Shown here piece by piece: positions 1 through 5,462 of a stretch of 5,462 nt of DNA. The notes below the pieces were generated by a model. It had not been told where the DNA came from and did not search any database. It saw only the letters and a list, made by a program, of their open reading frames with translations. Within the stretch, counting starts at the first letter, position 1. Every line of letters begins with the position of its first letter. A program made the position numbers and the translations under genes. The stretch is from Rhodobiaceae bacterium UBA7378 (GTDB taxonomy: Bacteria > Pseudomonadota > Alphaproteobacteria > RS24): the NCBI GenBank assembly GCA_002469805.1, contig DKNW01000031.1:1-5462 (forward strand), in the 5' to 3' direction.

Positions 1-25
1 GATTCCCTTCACCCGCTCCATTTTA

Positions 26-1480
26 TTATTGATCCGTCTCAGCTTGCTCACCCGAATTGCGCTGGAAAGGCTGGTGCGGTGTTTTCAACCAGTTCATCTG
101 ACCGCGTACCATTCTGAGAAGTGCGCTAAGTGTCGCCAGCATGATGAGTAGCCAATATATCGGCAATGTAAGAATATACATCAGGCGCATGACGGGCTTT
201 TCGTCCTGCATGCCGCGATATGCCAAGATGAAGTAGGTCATATAAATCATCACCGAAGCGAGCAACATGCCTGCGGTAAACGCATTGCCAGACGTATTGC
301 CAAACACAGGGCTTGGCACGGCGAAATACCCGATCAGAAAAGCATGCGCGACCGGATTGGTGAGACGGCAAACGAGTACCATTAGAAAACATAGATAGTT
401 GGCGGCGCCCATGGATCGCATGGCCTGGAACGGGCGCCGCAAATGGACACTGATGGTTTGTATGTGGCCTGATTGCCAACGAATGCGTTGGCGCAAGAAT
501 ATCTTGAGACCATGTGGTGCGTTCTCGAATGTTGGTGCTTGCAACATTTGGGTGCGGTATCCATGTCGCGCCAACCGAATGCCAAGATCTGCGTCTTCGG
601 TCAGATTATGGCAATCCCATGCGCCAATATTGCGTAGAACATCGCATTTCAGATGATTAGACGTGCCTCCAAGCGGCACCGCACAACCGACATTTGTGAG
701 TACAGGCAAAAACCTGGTGAATAGCAGATTATATTCAAGTGCAAATTGCCGACCGAGCCAGTTGCTCTTCTCTTTGTCGATGACGAGAGGCGCTTGCAAG
801 CAGGCCACCTCTGCCGGGGCCTGGTGGAAAATAGCCGCAGCATCGCGTAACTGGTTCGGGTGGGGTTGATCTTCCGCATCATAAACAACGATGAACGATC
901 CGCGTGCATGGGCAAGTCCGAAATTGCATGCGCGTGGTTTGGTTTGCGGTCCCGGCGCGTGAACCGTCAGGAGACGTACCGAGGGAGGCCAGTTTGTACG
1001 ATCTGCCGCCGCGCGTGTGGCTGGGTCATCGATCTCAATGAGTACCAAGATATCCAGCAGATATTGTGGATATTTGAGTGCGGCCATACTACTGGCAATT
1101 TGCGTCATCATGTTTGCTTCGTGAAATACGGGAATGAGTATTGTGTACGTCGGCAGCATATCATTGGGCAGAGCGACTAACGGGTCGGCGGTGTCACAAC
1201 TCCGCGGTGCGATAAGTGCGAATACAAATGGCATGTGCACGATCGCTGAGACAAATAGCGACGCGGCGCCTAGCGTTCGAAAGTCTTCAAATACGAAAAT
1301 ACTCAGCCCGCAAGTCGTAAGGCAAAGCAGAAATAATTTCAGCCCAAGCTTGTCATTCTTGGTCTGAAATTCGGGCGGTAGAGGTGGCAACGCCCCACCG
1401 CTTCCAAAAGAACCGGAAATTTTTGCTTGCGGCACATCTGAAAGATTATCTTCTGAATTTTGGCTGACGGCACGATCCAC
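26..1480 (-). CDS. Membrane family 2 glycosyltransferase (cellulose synthase-like)
   Basis: Predicted inner-membrane GT2 enzyme of 484 aa that would transfer sugar from a nucleotide-sugar donor on the cytoplasmic face; donor and acceptor are unknown. A hydrophilic N-terminus of about 45 residues is followed by two hydrophobic segments (about 47-66 and 71-91). The GT-A domain starts at TYTILIPVFHE (111-121). It shows the acidic pair D151-D152, DAED (201-204, the DxD-type metal/nucleotide site), PLGGTSNH (269-276), TED (294-296, catalytic base) and Q331-R-I-R-W335 (the QxxRW motif of processive GT2 enzymes). Further membrane segments lie at about 360-390, 400-421 and 432-458, and a WLKTPHQ tail at 464-470. 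This layout matches cellulose synthase-like and XagB-like enzymes. After QxxRW the sequence is Q-S-G, where relatives usually have x-K-G. The start is GTG with no clear Shine-Dalgarno sequence, so the first residues are less certain. It lies 91 bp downstream of the hydroxylase gene on the same strand. Family assignment is firm; substrate is not. Confidence 0.93.
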   Translation of the reverse strand: MDRAVSQNSEDNLSDVPQAKISGSFGSGGALPPLPPEFQTKNDKLGLKLFLLCLTTCGLSIFVFEDFRTLGAASLFVSAIVHMPFVFALIAPRSCDTADPLVALPNDMLPTYTILIPVFHEANMMTQIASSMAALKYPQYLLDILVLIEIDDPATRAAADRTNWPPSVRLLTVHAPGPQTKPRACNFGLAHARGSFIVVYDAEDQPHPNQLRDAAAIFHQAPAEVACLQAPLVIDKEKSNWLGRQFALEYNLLFTRFLPVLTNVGCAVPLGGTSNHLKCDVLRNIGAWDCHNLTEDADLGIRLARHGYRTQMLQAPTFENAPHGLKIFLRQRIRWQSGHIQTISVHLRRPFQAMRSMGAANYLCFLMVLVCRLTNPVAHAFLIGYFAVPSPVFGNTSGNAFTAGMLLASVMIYMTYFILAYRGMQDEKPVMRLMYILTLPIYWLLIMLATLSALLRMVRGQMNWLKTPHQPFQRNSGEQAETDQ

Positions 1481-1571
1481 TCTGCGAGTTAAGTGGCGCT
1501 AACCTTGCCCAAAGAGGGGGCGACTCGCCACTAATCGCAGGTTGCTCTGCGCCGAAAATGCCCGTTATCGG
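1481..1571 (-). promoter_or_regulatory. Inverted-repeat-rich spacer between hydroxylase and glycosyltransferase genes
   Basis: This 91-bp gap holds several short inverted repeats. AGTGGCG (1492-1498) pairs with CGCCACT (1526-1532). Within that loop GCCC (1507-1510) can pair with GGGC (1518-1521). GGCGACTCGCC (1519-1529) is an 11-base palindrome with one central base. CGCAG (1536-1540) pairs with CTGCG (1547-1551) over a 6-nt loop. No run of T follows any stem on the minus strand, so it does not look like a standard intrinsic terminator. It could be a processing site, an operator, or a weak terminator plus promoter for the glycosyltransferase gene. The repeats are visible in the sequence; the role is inference. 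Confidence 0.35.
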
Positions 1572-2408
1572 TTATTTTGCGTCGGGCGGATCCGGAGGCT
1601 GTCCACCATGGCGCACAAGGTAGCGCGCGGGGTAGCGCGCGGGGTGGCGTAGCGCTTCGATCAAGCCGCCTTGGGGGAAGCCTTCCACGCCAAGCGGCAG
1701 GGTCTCATGGTTGACATGTGGTCTATCGCGATACGTGCCGAAAATCTTATCCCAAACTGACAGGCAAAAGCCGAAATTGCGCCGGCTCTCATCATGCAGG
1801 CGTGAATGGTGCAGACGGTGCATGTCGGGTGTCACGAAAACAGCCTGCAATCTTGCATCCCACCGGCCCAAATCAATATTGGCATGGGTAAACAGCGAGG
1901 CACTGCTCAGAAGGATTTCGAAAATAATGACGCATACCGGGTGCACACCCAGCGCTAAAATAGCCGCAGCTTTGAACGCCAGACTAACCAGTGCTTCAAA
2001 GGGGTGAAACCGCAGGCCCGAACTTACATCAAGTGTTTGCTCGGCATGATGCGTGGCATGTAGCGGCCACAAGAACCCTGCACGGTGAAAAGCAACGTGT
2101 TGGGCATAAATAACGAAGTCCAGAATGATGAAGCAGCCAAGCATTTCGAGCCAGAATGGTGCGTCAATACGACCAACAAGACCGCCGCCATAATTGTGAA
2201 ATGCAAGCGCCACCAAGCCGCCCGGTAAGACGAAGCGCATCACGAAAATATTACCCGCGCCCAGCACAAAATTCGTGCGCCAACGCCCGAACCGTGCCCC
2301 TAGAAGACGTCGCGGGAAAAATATTTCAGAGGCGCATAAGAGGCCAAGCGTGGCGGTGAACGCAAGCGCGCGCAGTATCGGTTCATACTGGCTGATAAAA
2401 TCAATCAT
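1572..2408 (-). CDS. Sterol desaturase / fatty acid hydroxylase family membrane protein
   Basis: Predicted integral-membrane non-haem di-iron enzyme of 278 aa that would hydroxylate or desaturate a lipid using O2. The histidine clusters of the family are intact: H104-x3-H108 (HVAFH), H117-x2-H120-H121 (HATHH), and H197-x2-H200-H201 (HRLHH), with further histidines at 135 (RFHP) and 175 (THAN) and the conserved NFG at 211-213 followed by W219-D220. Hydrophobic stretches at about 11-30, 48-70, 85-103, 140-156 and 157-174 fit the usual multi-spanning topology, with the histidines on the cytoplasmic side in known members. The ATG overlaps the end of the upstream TerB-like gene by 8 nt, with a weak AGGG 4 nt before it, which suggests translational coupling. 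The C-terminal tail carries a four-residue repeat (RHPA/RYPA/RYLV/RHGG) encoded by a 12-bp tandem repeat, then a proline-rich end. The family is clear. The lipid substrate (fatty acid, sterol-like, hopanoid or carotenoid) cannot be told from the sequence. Confidence 0.93.
   Translation of the reverse strand: MIDFISQYEPILRALAFTATLGLLCASEIFFPRRLLGARFGRWRTNFVLGAGNIFVMRFVLPGGLVALAFHNYGGGLVGRIDAPFWLEMLGCFIILDFVIYAQHVAFHRAGFLWPLHATHHAEQTLDVSSGLRFHPFEALVSLAFKAAAILALGVHPVCVIIFEILLSSASLFTHANIDLGRWDARLQAVFVTPDMHRLHHSRLHDESRRNFGFCLSVWDKIFGTYRDRPHVNHETLPLGVEGFPQGGLIEALRHPARYPARYLVRHGGQPPDPPDAK
1620..1655. repeat. 12-bp tandem repeat in the hydroxylase C-terminal codons
   Basis: GTAGCGCGCGGG occurs twice in direct succession (1620-1631 and 1632-1643), followed by a diverged third unit starting GTGGCGTAGCGC. 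On the coding (minus) strand it keeps the reading frame and encodes four-residue units around PARYPARY. It lies after the last catalytic motif, so a change in copy number would lengthen or shorten only the tail. Confidence 0.85.
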
Positions 2409-2853
2409 AATGCCCTAACTCTGGTGCCAAACGGATTTGGGCTGCCTTGTCGATGGCTGCGCGCGTGAGGGGGGTGAGACAAAAATTTTCGGCGAGAATA
2501 TCCAGCAAACGGATTTCTTCCGGCGACACGCATGCATTAAGCATTACGAAATCGGCTGCCAGCGCATAGGCTTGGGCGCGGTGCGGGCTGTCGAGTGCTG
2601 CGCAGACCATCGCAAGGCCACTATCGAGCCCGTCTTCGGCACCTAGCAATTCTTGAGATAGTGCCAGCGTTGCGTATGGCACCTCTTTATGCGGTGCTTG
2701 TGTCGCTCCATGATCTTGGGCTGCGAGTAGGTGAATAATGAGACTAATTTCGGCATCCGATGTTGGTCCGTCCGCCTGGGCGACAGCCAGCAGGCAAAAG
2801 GCGATTGCCGCTTCAGAGCTTAATAGCGGATTTACTTGCACCATATCTTCCAC
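2401..2853 (-). CDS. TerB-like helical protein, function unknown
   Basis: A small, soluble, probably all-helical protein of 150 aa with no signal peptide or membrane segment. Two segments resemble each other and the TerB/TerB-like fold. Residues 20-43 (CLLAVAQADGPTSDAEISLI and on) and 98-121 (LAADFVMLNACVSPEEIRLL and on) each have an alanine-rich helix, a turn containing an acidic or polar patch, then a [ST]-x-x-E-I-x-L helix. TerB-like domains bind metal through acidic residues in some members and are often found beside membrane proteins, but many have no known role. The start is GTG at 2853, chosen because a perfect AGGAGG (2860-2865) lies 6 nt upstream; the ATG at 2844 is too far from it. 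The stop overlaps the hydroxylase start by 8 nt. A regulatory or accessory role for the hydroxylase is inferred from position only. The domain call rests on pattern, not on an alignment. Confidence 0.75.
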   Translation of the reverse strand: MEDMVQVNPLLSSEAAIAFCLLAVAQADGPTSDAEISLIIHLLAAQDHGATQAPHKEVPYATLALSQELLGAEDGLDSGLAMVCAALDSPHRAQAYALAADFVMLNACVSPEEIRLLDILAENFCLTPLTRAAIDKAAQIRLAPELGHYD

Positions 2854-2859
2854 GCTCTA

Positions 2860-2865
2860 CCTCCT
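2860..2865 (-). promoter_or_regulatory. Ribosome binding site fixing the TerB-like GTG start
   Basis: On the minus strand the sequence is AGGAGG, 6 nt before GTG at 2853. It is the strongest Shine-Dalgarno match in the window and decides for GTG over the downstream ATG at 2844. Confidence 0.8.
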
Positions 2866-2934
2866 AAGCCCTATCGCGTATGGGCGATCTTTTGCGCCTT
2901 ATCTTTGAATTTGTGTGACCGCATTTCAGTTATG

Positions 2935-2980
2935 CGCAAAGCCCGCACAACGCGCAAGAAAAACCGCGCCGGGCTTTGCG
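2935..2980. repeat. Perfect 11-bp inverted repeat in the divergent spacer
   Basis: CGCAAAGCCCG (2935-2945) is the exact reverse complement of CGGGCTTTGCG (2970-2980), with a 24-nt loop. Inside the loop GCGC (2952-2955) can pair with GCGC (2966-2969), leaving an apical loop of ten bases, AAGAAAAACC, and a 6-nt bulge on the left side. Neither strand has a T run after the stem, so it is not a classic terminator. It sits just upstream of a TTGACT hexamer for the rightward genes and 81 bp or more from the leftward start. It could be a binding site for a dimeric regulator, a structured leader for the leftward transcript, or a simple hairpin. Confidence 0.6.
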
Positions 2981-2982
2981 AA

Positions 2983-3010
2983 TTGACTTAGTATCATGGC
3001 CTGATAGGTT
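2983..3010 (+). promoter_or_regulatory. Possible promoter for lysS
   Basis: TTGACT (2983-2988) matches five of six bases of the sigma-70 type -35 consensus. The best -10 candidate at suitable distance is TAGGTT (3005-3010, 16-bp spacer), which keeps only T1, A2 and T6. If real, transcription would start near 3017, giving a very short leader before ATG 3035. The -35 match is direct; the -10 is weak. Confidence 0.3.
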
Positions 3011-3034
3011 GCTGAAAATTTGCCGGGATATTGC

Positions 3035-4609
3035 ATGGATATGCGTGAATTTGCTGAACAAAGTAAGGCGTGGCCTTTCGAGGAGGCCCGCAAAGTGCTG
3101 GCCCGTATCGAGAAAACCAAACAACAGGAAGTAATTTTCGAAACCGGATACGGCGCAAGCGGCTTGCCACATATGGGCACGTTTGGCGAGGTGGTGCGCA
3201 CCTCCATGGTGCGCCATGCTTTTGGCGTGCTGGCGCCCGATGTGCGCGCCCGATTGATCTGTTTCTCCGATGATATGGACGGTCTGCGCAAGGTGCCCGA
3301 AAATGTGCCCAATGCGGACATGCTCGCCGCGCATCTGGAAAAGCCGCTGACAAGCGTGCCGGACCCGTTTGGCACGCATGATAGTTTCGGTGCGCATAAT
3401 AATGCGCGGTTGCGGGCGTTTCTGGACAGTTTTGGCTTCGATTATGAGTTTAAGAGTGCCACCGATATGTACCAGTCGGGCGCGTTTGATACGACCTTGC
3501 TGGCTATTTTGAAAAATTATCAGGCAGTGCTGGACATCATCTTGCCGACGCTGGGCGATGCGCGGCGCCAGACATATTCGCCGTTTCTGCCTTTATGCCC
3601 ACAGACGGGCCGTGTGTTGATGGTGTCAGTGACGCCCGATGATATCGATGTCGGCACGATCCGTTACACGCACCCCGAAACCGGCGAAGACGTTGTGACC
3701 CCGGTAACCGGCGGCGCGTGCAAATTGCAATGGAAAGCGGACTGGGCGATGCGCTGGGCAGCGTTGGGTGTCGATTATGAAATGGCCGGCAAAGACTTGT
3801 CGGAATCTGTCAAGCTGTCATCGCGCATCGCCGCGGCATTGGGGGCTAAGCCGCCGGAAGGGTTCAGCTATGAGCTATTTCTGGACGAAAATGGCGAAAA
3901 GATCTCGAAGTCGCGCGGAAATGGCCTGACCATTGAACAGTGGTTGACCTACGCCCCGCCCGAAAGCCTGTCGCTTTATATGTTCCAAAGCCCGCGCAAG
4001 GCCAAGCGGTTATATTTCGATATTATTCCCAAGGCGGTCGACGAGTATATTACCTTTCTTGACAAATTGCCGGACCAGCCTGGCGACCAGCAGCTTTCCA
4101 ATCCGGTATGGCATATTCACGCTGGCGGTGCCGAGACGACCGGTAGCCCGGTAAGTTTTGCGCTTTTACTGAATTTGGTAAGCGCGAGTAATGCCGAAAA
4201 CAAGCAGGTATTATGGGGCTTTATCAATAGTTACGCGCCGGGTGTCACTGCCCGGACCCACCCGCTTCTCGACCGGCTGACAGATTATGCGTTGGTTTAT
4301 TATCGCGATTTCGTGGCGCCGAATAAAACCTTCCGCGCGCCCACACCGGAAGAGCATCAGGCGCTGGTAGAGTTGGCCGAGAAGTTGGCAGGGCTTGATG
4401 GGCAGGCCGATGGCGAGACCATTCAGTCGGAAGTTTATGCAGTCGGCAAAGCCTATTTTGAAGACAATTTGCGGGGTTGGTTTCAGACATTGTATCAGGT
4501 TCTTCTGGGTCAAGATCAGGGGCCGCGTTTCGGCTCGTTCGTGGCACTTTATGGGCTGGAAAAAACACAAAAGCTCATCAGCGATGCCTGCGCCGGTAAA
4601 TTGGCGTAA
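3035..4609 (+). CDS. lysS: Class I lysyl-tRNA synthetase
   Basis: Cytoplasmic enzyme that charges tRNA-Lys with lysine using ATP. It belongs to the class I (Rossmann-fold) form, not the class II form of most bacteria. With ATG 3035 the protein is 524 aa, typical for the family. The N-terminal KAWPFEEARK (11-20) and FETGYGASGLPHMGTFGEV (35-53) carry the HIGH-type signature as H46-M-G-T49. FSDDMDGLRKVPENVPN (77-93), the WKADWAMRW block (233-241) and K289-I-S-K-S293, the KMSKS loop, follow in the expected order. The C-terminal part (about 330-524) is the helical anticodon-binding region. The frame stays open upstream to a TTG at 3020, but ATG 3035 has GGGA 6 nt before it and gives the expected N-terminus; ATG 3041 is also possible. 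No terminator is seen after the stop, so the DUF952 gene 27 nt downstream is likely co-transcribed. All signature motifs are intact. The identification is firm; some databases use the symbol lysK for this form. Confidence 0.97.
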   Translation: MDMREFAEQSKAWPFEEARKVLARIEKTKQQEVIFETGYGASGLPHMGTFGEVVRTSMVRHAFGVLAPDVRARLICFSDDMDGLRKVPENVPNADMLAAHLEKPLTSVPDPFGTHDSFGAHNNARLRAFLDSFGFDYEFKSATDMYQSGAFDTTLLAILKNYQAVLDIILPTLGDARRQTYSPFLPLCPQTGRVLMVSVTPDDIDVGTIRYTHPETGEDVVTPVTGGACKLQWKADWAMRWAALGVDYEMAGKDLSESVKLSSRIAAALGAKPPEGFSYELFLDENGEKISKSRGNGLTIEQWLTYAPPESLSLYMFQSPRKAKRLYFDIIPKAVDEYITFLDKLPDQPGDQQLSNPVWHIHAGGAETTGSPVSFALLLNLVSASNAENKQVLWGFINSYAPGVTARTHPLLDRLTDYALVYYRDFVAPNKTFRAPTPEEHQALVELAEKLAGLDGQADGETIQSEVYAVGKAYFEDNLRGWFQTLYQVLLGQDQGPRFGSFVALYGLEKTQKLISDACAGKLA

Positions 4610-4636
4610 TGCGCGGCGGCTTGCTACACTGAGCAC

Positions 4637-4993
4637 ATGACAGGCGACGTTTACAAAATCTTGCCACGTGACATCTGGCAGGCGTTTTCAACCGAGGGCG
4701 AATTGCGTCTGCACGGGGTTGATGCGCGCGACGGTTTTGTGCATTTATCTGCCGCTGATCAGCTACAAGAAACACTGCAATTGCATTTCGCTGGACATGA
4801 TAATCTGGTCGTGGCGGCGTTTGCCGTTGACGGGCTGGGTGAAGGCTTGCGCTGGGAGGCATCGCGCAATGGCGTGGCCTTTCCGCATTATTACGGCGTG
4901 CTGGGCATGGCGCAGGTCACGGCCCATTTCGATATTTCACACGGACCGGCAGGCCATGTTTTGCCGGATGCGTTAACACAGAGGATTGCGTAA
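4637..4993 (+). CDS. DUF952 domain-containing protein
   Basis: A 118-aa soluble protein that consists almost entirely of a DUF952 domain; the biochemical role of this family is not established. Family features visible are VYKILP at 5-10, DGFVHLS at 32-38, ALxLHFxGxxxL-type helix and strand at 46-57, LRWE at 71-74 and FPHYYG at 82-87. The conserved histidines and acidic residues (H36, E74, H84) could form an active or ligand site, but this is inference. It starts 27 nt after the lysyl-tRNA synthetase stop with only a weak GAG before the ATG, and its TAA directly touches the pyrD ATG. The DUF952-pyrD order recurs in alphaproteobacteria as far as I know, so a link to pyrimidine metabolism has been plausible but remains unproven. 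Confidence 0.9.
   Translation: MTGDVYKILPRDIWQAFSTEGELRLHGVDARDGFVHLSAADQLQETLQLHFAGHDNLVVAAFAVDGLGEGLRWEASRNGVAFPHYYGVLGMAQVTAHFDISHGPAGHVLPDALTQRIA
4980..4985 (+). promoter_or_regulatory. Ribosome binding site of pyrD inside the DUF952 gene
   Basis: AGAGGA ends 8 nt before the pyrD ATG and lies within the last codons of the DUF952 gene. Together with the TAAATG junction (4991-4996) it supports coupled translation of the two genes. Confidence 0.55.
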
Positions 4994-5462
4994 ATGGGGT
5001 TGTATACCGCACTAAGACCCGCCTTATTCCGTCTGCCGCCCGAGACAGCGCACCGGCTTACCTTGAAGGCGCTGGCGCTTGGCGGGCGGGTGATGCCGAC
5101 CCGTATGCCCGACGATCACATACTTGCGTGCACGGTTATGGGCAAAAAATTTCCGAACCCGATTGGGCTGGCAGCAGGCTTTGATAAAAATGCCGAAATT
5201 ATGACCCCTATTCTGAAACTGGGTTTTGGCTTTAGCGAAGTAGGTACGCTGACGCCGCTGCCGCAAGAGGGGAACCCGCGCCCGCGCGTCTTTCGGATTA
5301 GTGAACACGAAGCGGTGATCAATCGTTTGGGGTTCAACAATAACGGGCAAATTGATGCTTATCACAGGCTTTCGCTGTTTCGCGCGGCGATGTCGCGGCG
5401 GGGCGAAACACCGATTATTGGTGTTAATATCGGAGCAAATAAAACCGCGAGCGACCGCATTG
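4994..5462 (+). CDS. pyrD: Quinone-dependent (class 2) dihydroorotate dehydrogenase, 3' end cut by window
   Basis: Fourth step of de novo pyrimidine synthesis: oxidises dihydroorotate to orotate with FMN and passes electrons to membrane quinone. The first 156 residues are present, under half of the usual length of roughly 340-360, and the frame is open at the window edge. The N-terminal MGLYTALRPALFRLPPETAH is the short amphipathic helical region that marks class 2 enzymes and contacts the membrane. Then come NPIGLAAGFDKNAE (55-68, with the FMN-contacting A61-G62 and K65), EVGTLTP (82-88), PQEGNPRPRVFR (90-101), INRLGFNNNG (109-118, with N110) and GVNIGANK (143-150, with N145), all in family order. 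The catalytic serine region and C-terminal barrel lie beyond the window. ATG 4994 follows the DUF952 stop with no gap and has AGAGGA at a good distance. The identification is firm. Confidence 0.96.
   Translation, partial: MGLYTALRPALFRLPPETAHRLTLKALALGGRVMPTRMPDDHILACTVMGKKFPNPIGLAAGFDKNAEIMTPILKLGFGFSEVGTLTPLPQEGNPRPRVFRISEHEAVINRLGFNNNGQIDAYHRLSLFRAAMSRRGETPIIGVNIGANKTASDRI

Noticed and set aside
1..21. Possible start of another minus-strand gene (ATG at 21, reading MERVKGI) 4 nt after the glycosyltransferase stop.
   Set aside because: Only seven codons are in the window and there is no Shine-Dalgarno, so a gene cannot be supported, though an operon continuation is possible.
399..1367. Several plus-strand open frames of 68-106 aa inside the glycosyltransferase gene.
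   Set aside because: Arginine- and cysteine-rich translations with no domain, opposite a gene with a full set of GT2 motifs.
1489..1503. TTAA-GTGGCGC-TAAC resembling a CtrA regulator box upstream of the glycosyltransferase.
   Set aside because: The half-site is mismatched or the spacing is 6 instead of 7, so it does not fit the TTAA-N7-TTAA consensus well enough.
2930..2938. TTATGCGCA resembling a DnaA box in the divergent spacer.
   Set aside because: Two mismatches to the consensus, single copy, and no AT-rich unwinding region or origin-linked gene nearby.
2935..2980. The inverted repeat as an intrinsic terminator.
   Set aside because: No T run follows on either strand, and it lies upstream of both flanking genes, where no transcript is expected to end.
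2926..3397. Three overlapping open frames of 119-155 aa on the minus strand, antisense to the start of lysS.
   Set aside because: They mirror the strong codon bias of the lysyl-tRNA synthetase gene, show no recognisable domain, and the opposite-strand protein is unmistakable.
4211..4862. Minus-strand open frames of 94-141 aa across the 3' end of lysS and the DUF952 gene.
   Set aside because: No recognisable domain, and they cross two well-identified genes and their junction.
5024..5365. Minus-strand open frame of 113 aa opposite pyrD.
   Set aside because: It is the shadow of an intact pyrD frame with all family motifs.

Overview
The window reads as a stretch of alphaproteobacterial chromosome of moderate GC content. 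Three things point there. A class I lysyl-tRNA synthetase is present; among bacteria this form is found mainly in alphaproteobacteria and spirochaetes. A DUF952 gene lies directly before pyrD, an order I know from alphaproteobacteria. The GT2 glycosyltransferase has the sequence style common in that class. Genus cannot be determined. I see no phage, plasmid, transposon, CRISPR, rRNA or tRNA signal.

The left half (26-2853) is read on the minus strand. In transcription order it holds a small TerB-like helical protein (150 aa, GTG start with a perfect AGGAGG), a sterol desaturase/fatty acid hydroxylase family membrane protein (278 aa) overlapping it by 8 nt, a 91-bp gap rich in inverted repeats, and a membrane family 2 glycosyltransferase (484 aa, GTG start). 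The first two are probably translationally coupled. The third may belong to the same transcript. A role in making or decorating a lipid or surface glycan fits, but no substrate can be read from the sequence.

The central divergent spacer (about 2854-3034) separates this group from the right half. It carries an 11-bp perfect inverted repeat and a possible -35 element for the rightward genes.

The right half (3035-5462) is read on the plus strand: class I lysyl-tRNA synthetase, then a DUF952 protein 27 nt downstream, then quinone-dependent dihydroorotate dehydrogenase (pyrD), whose ATG immediately follows the DUF952 stop codon and which runs off the window end. These look like a compact housekeeping operon combining tRNA charging and pyrimidine synthesis.

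Overall this is mostly ordinary chromosome. The least explained parts are the TerB-like/hydroxylase/glycosyltransferase group and the two inverted-repeat-rich spacers. I found no convincing new system.
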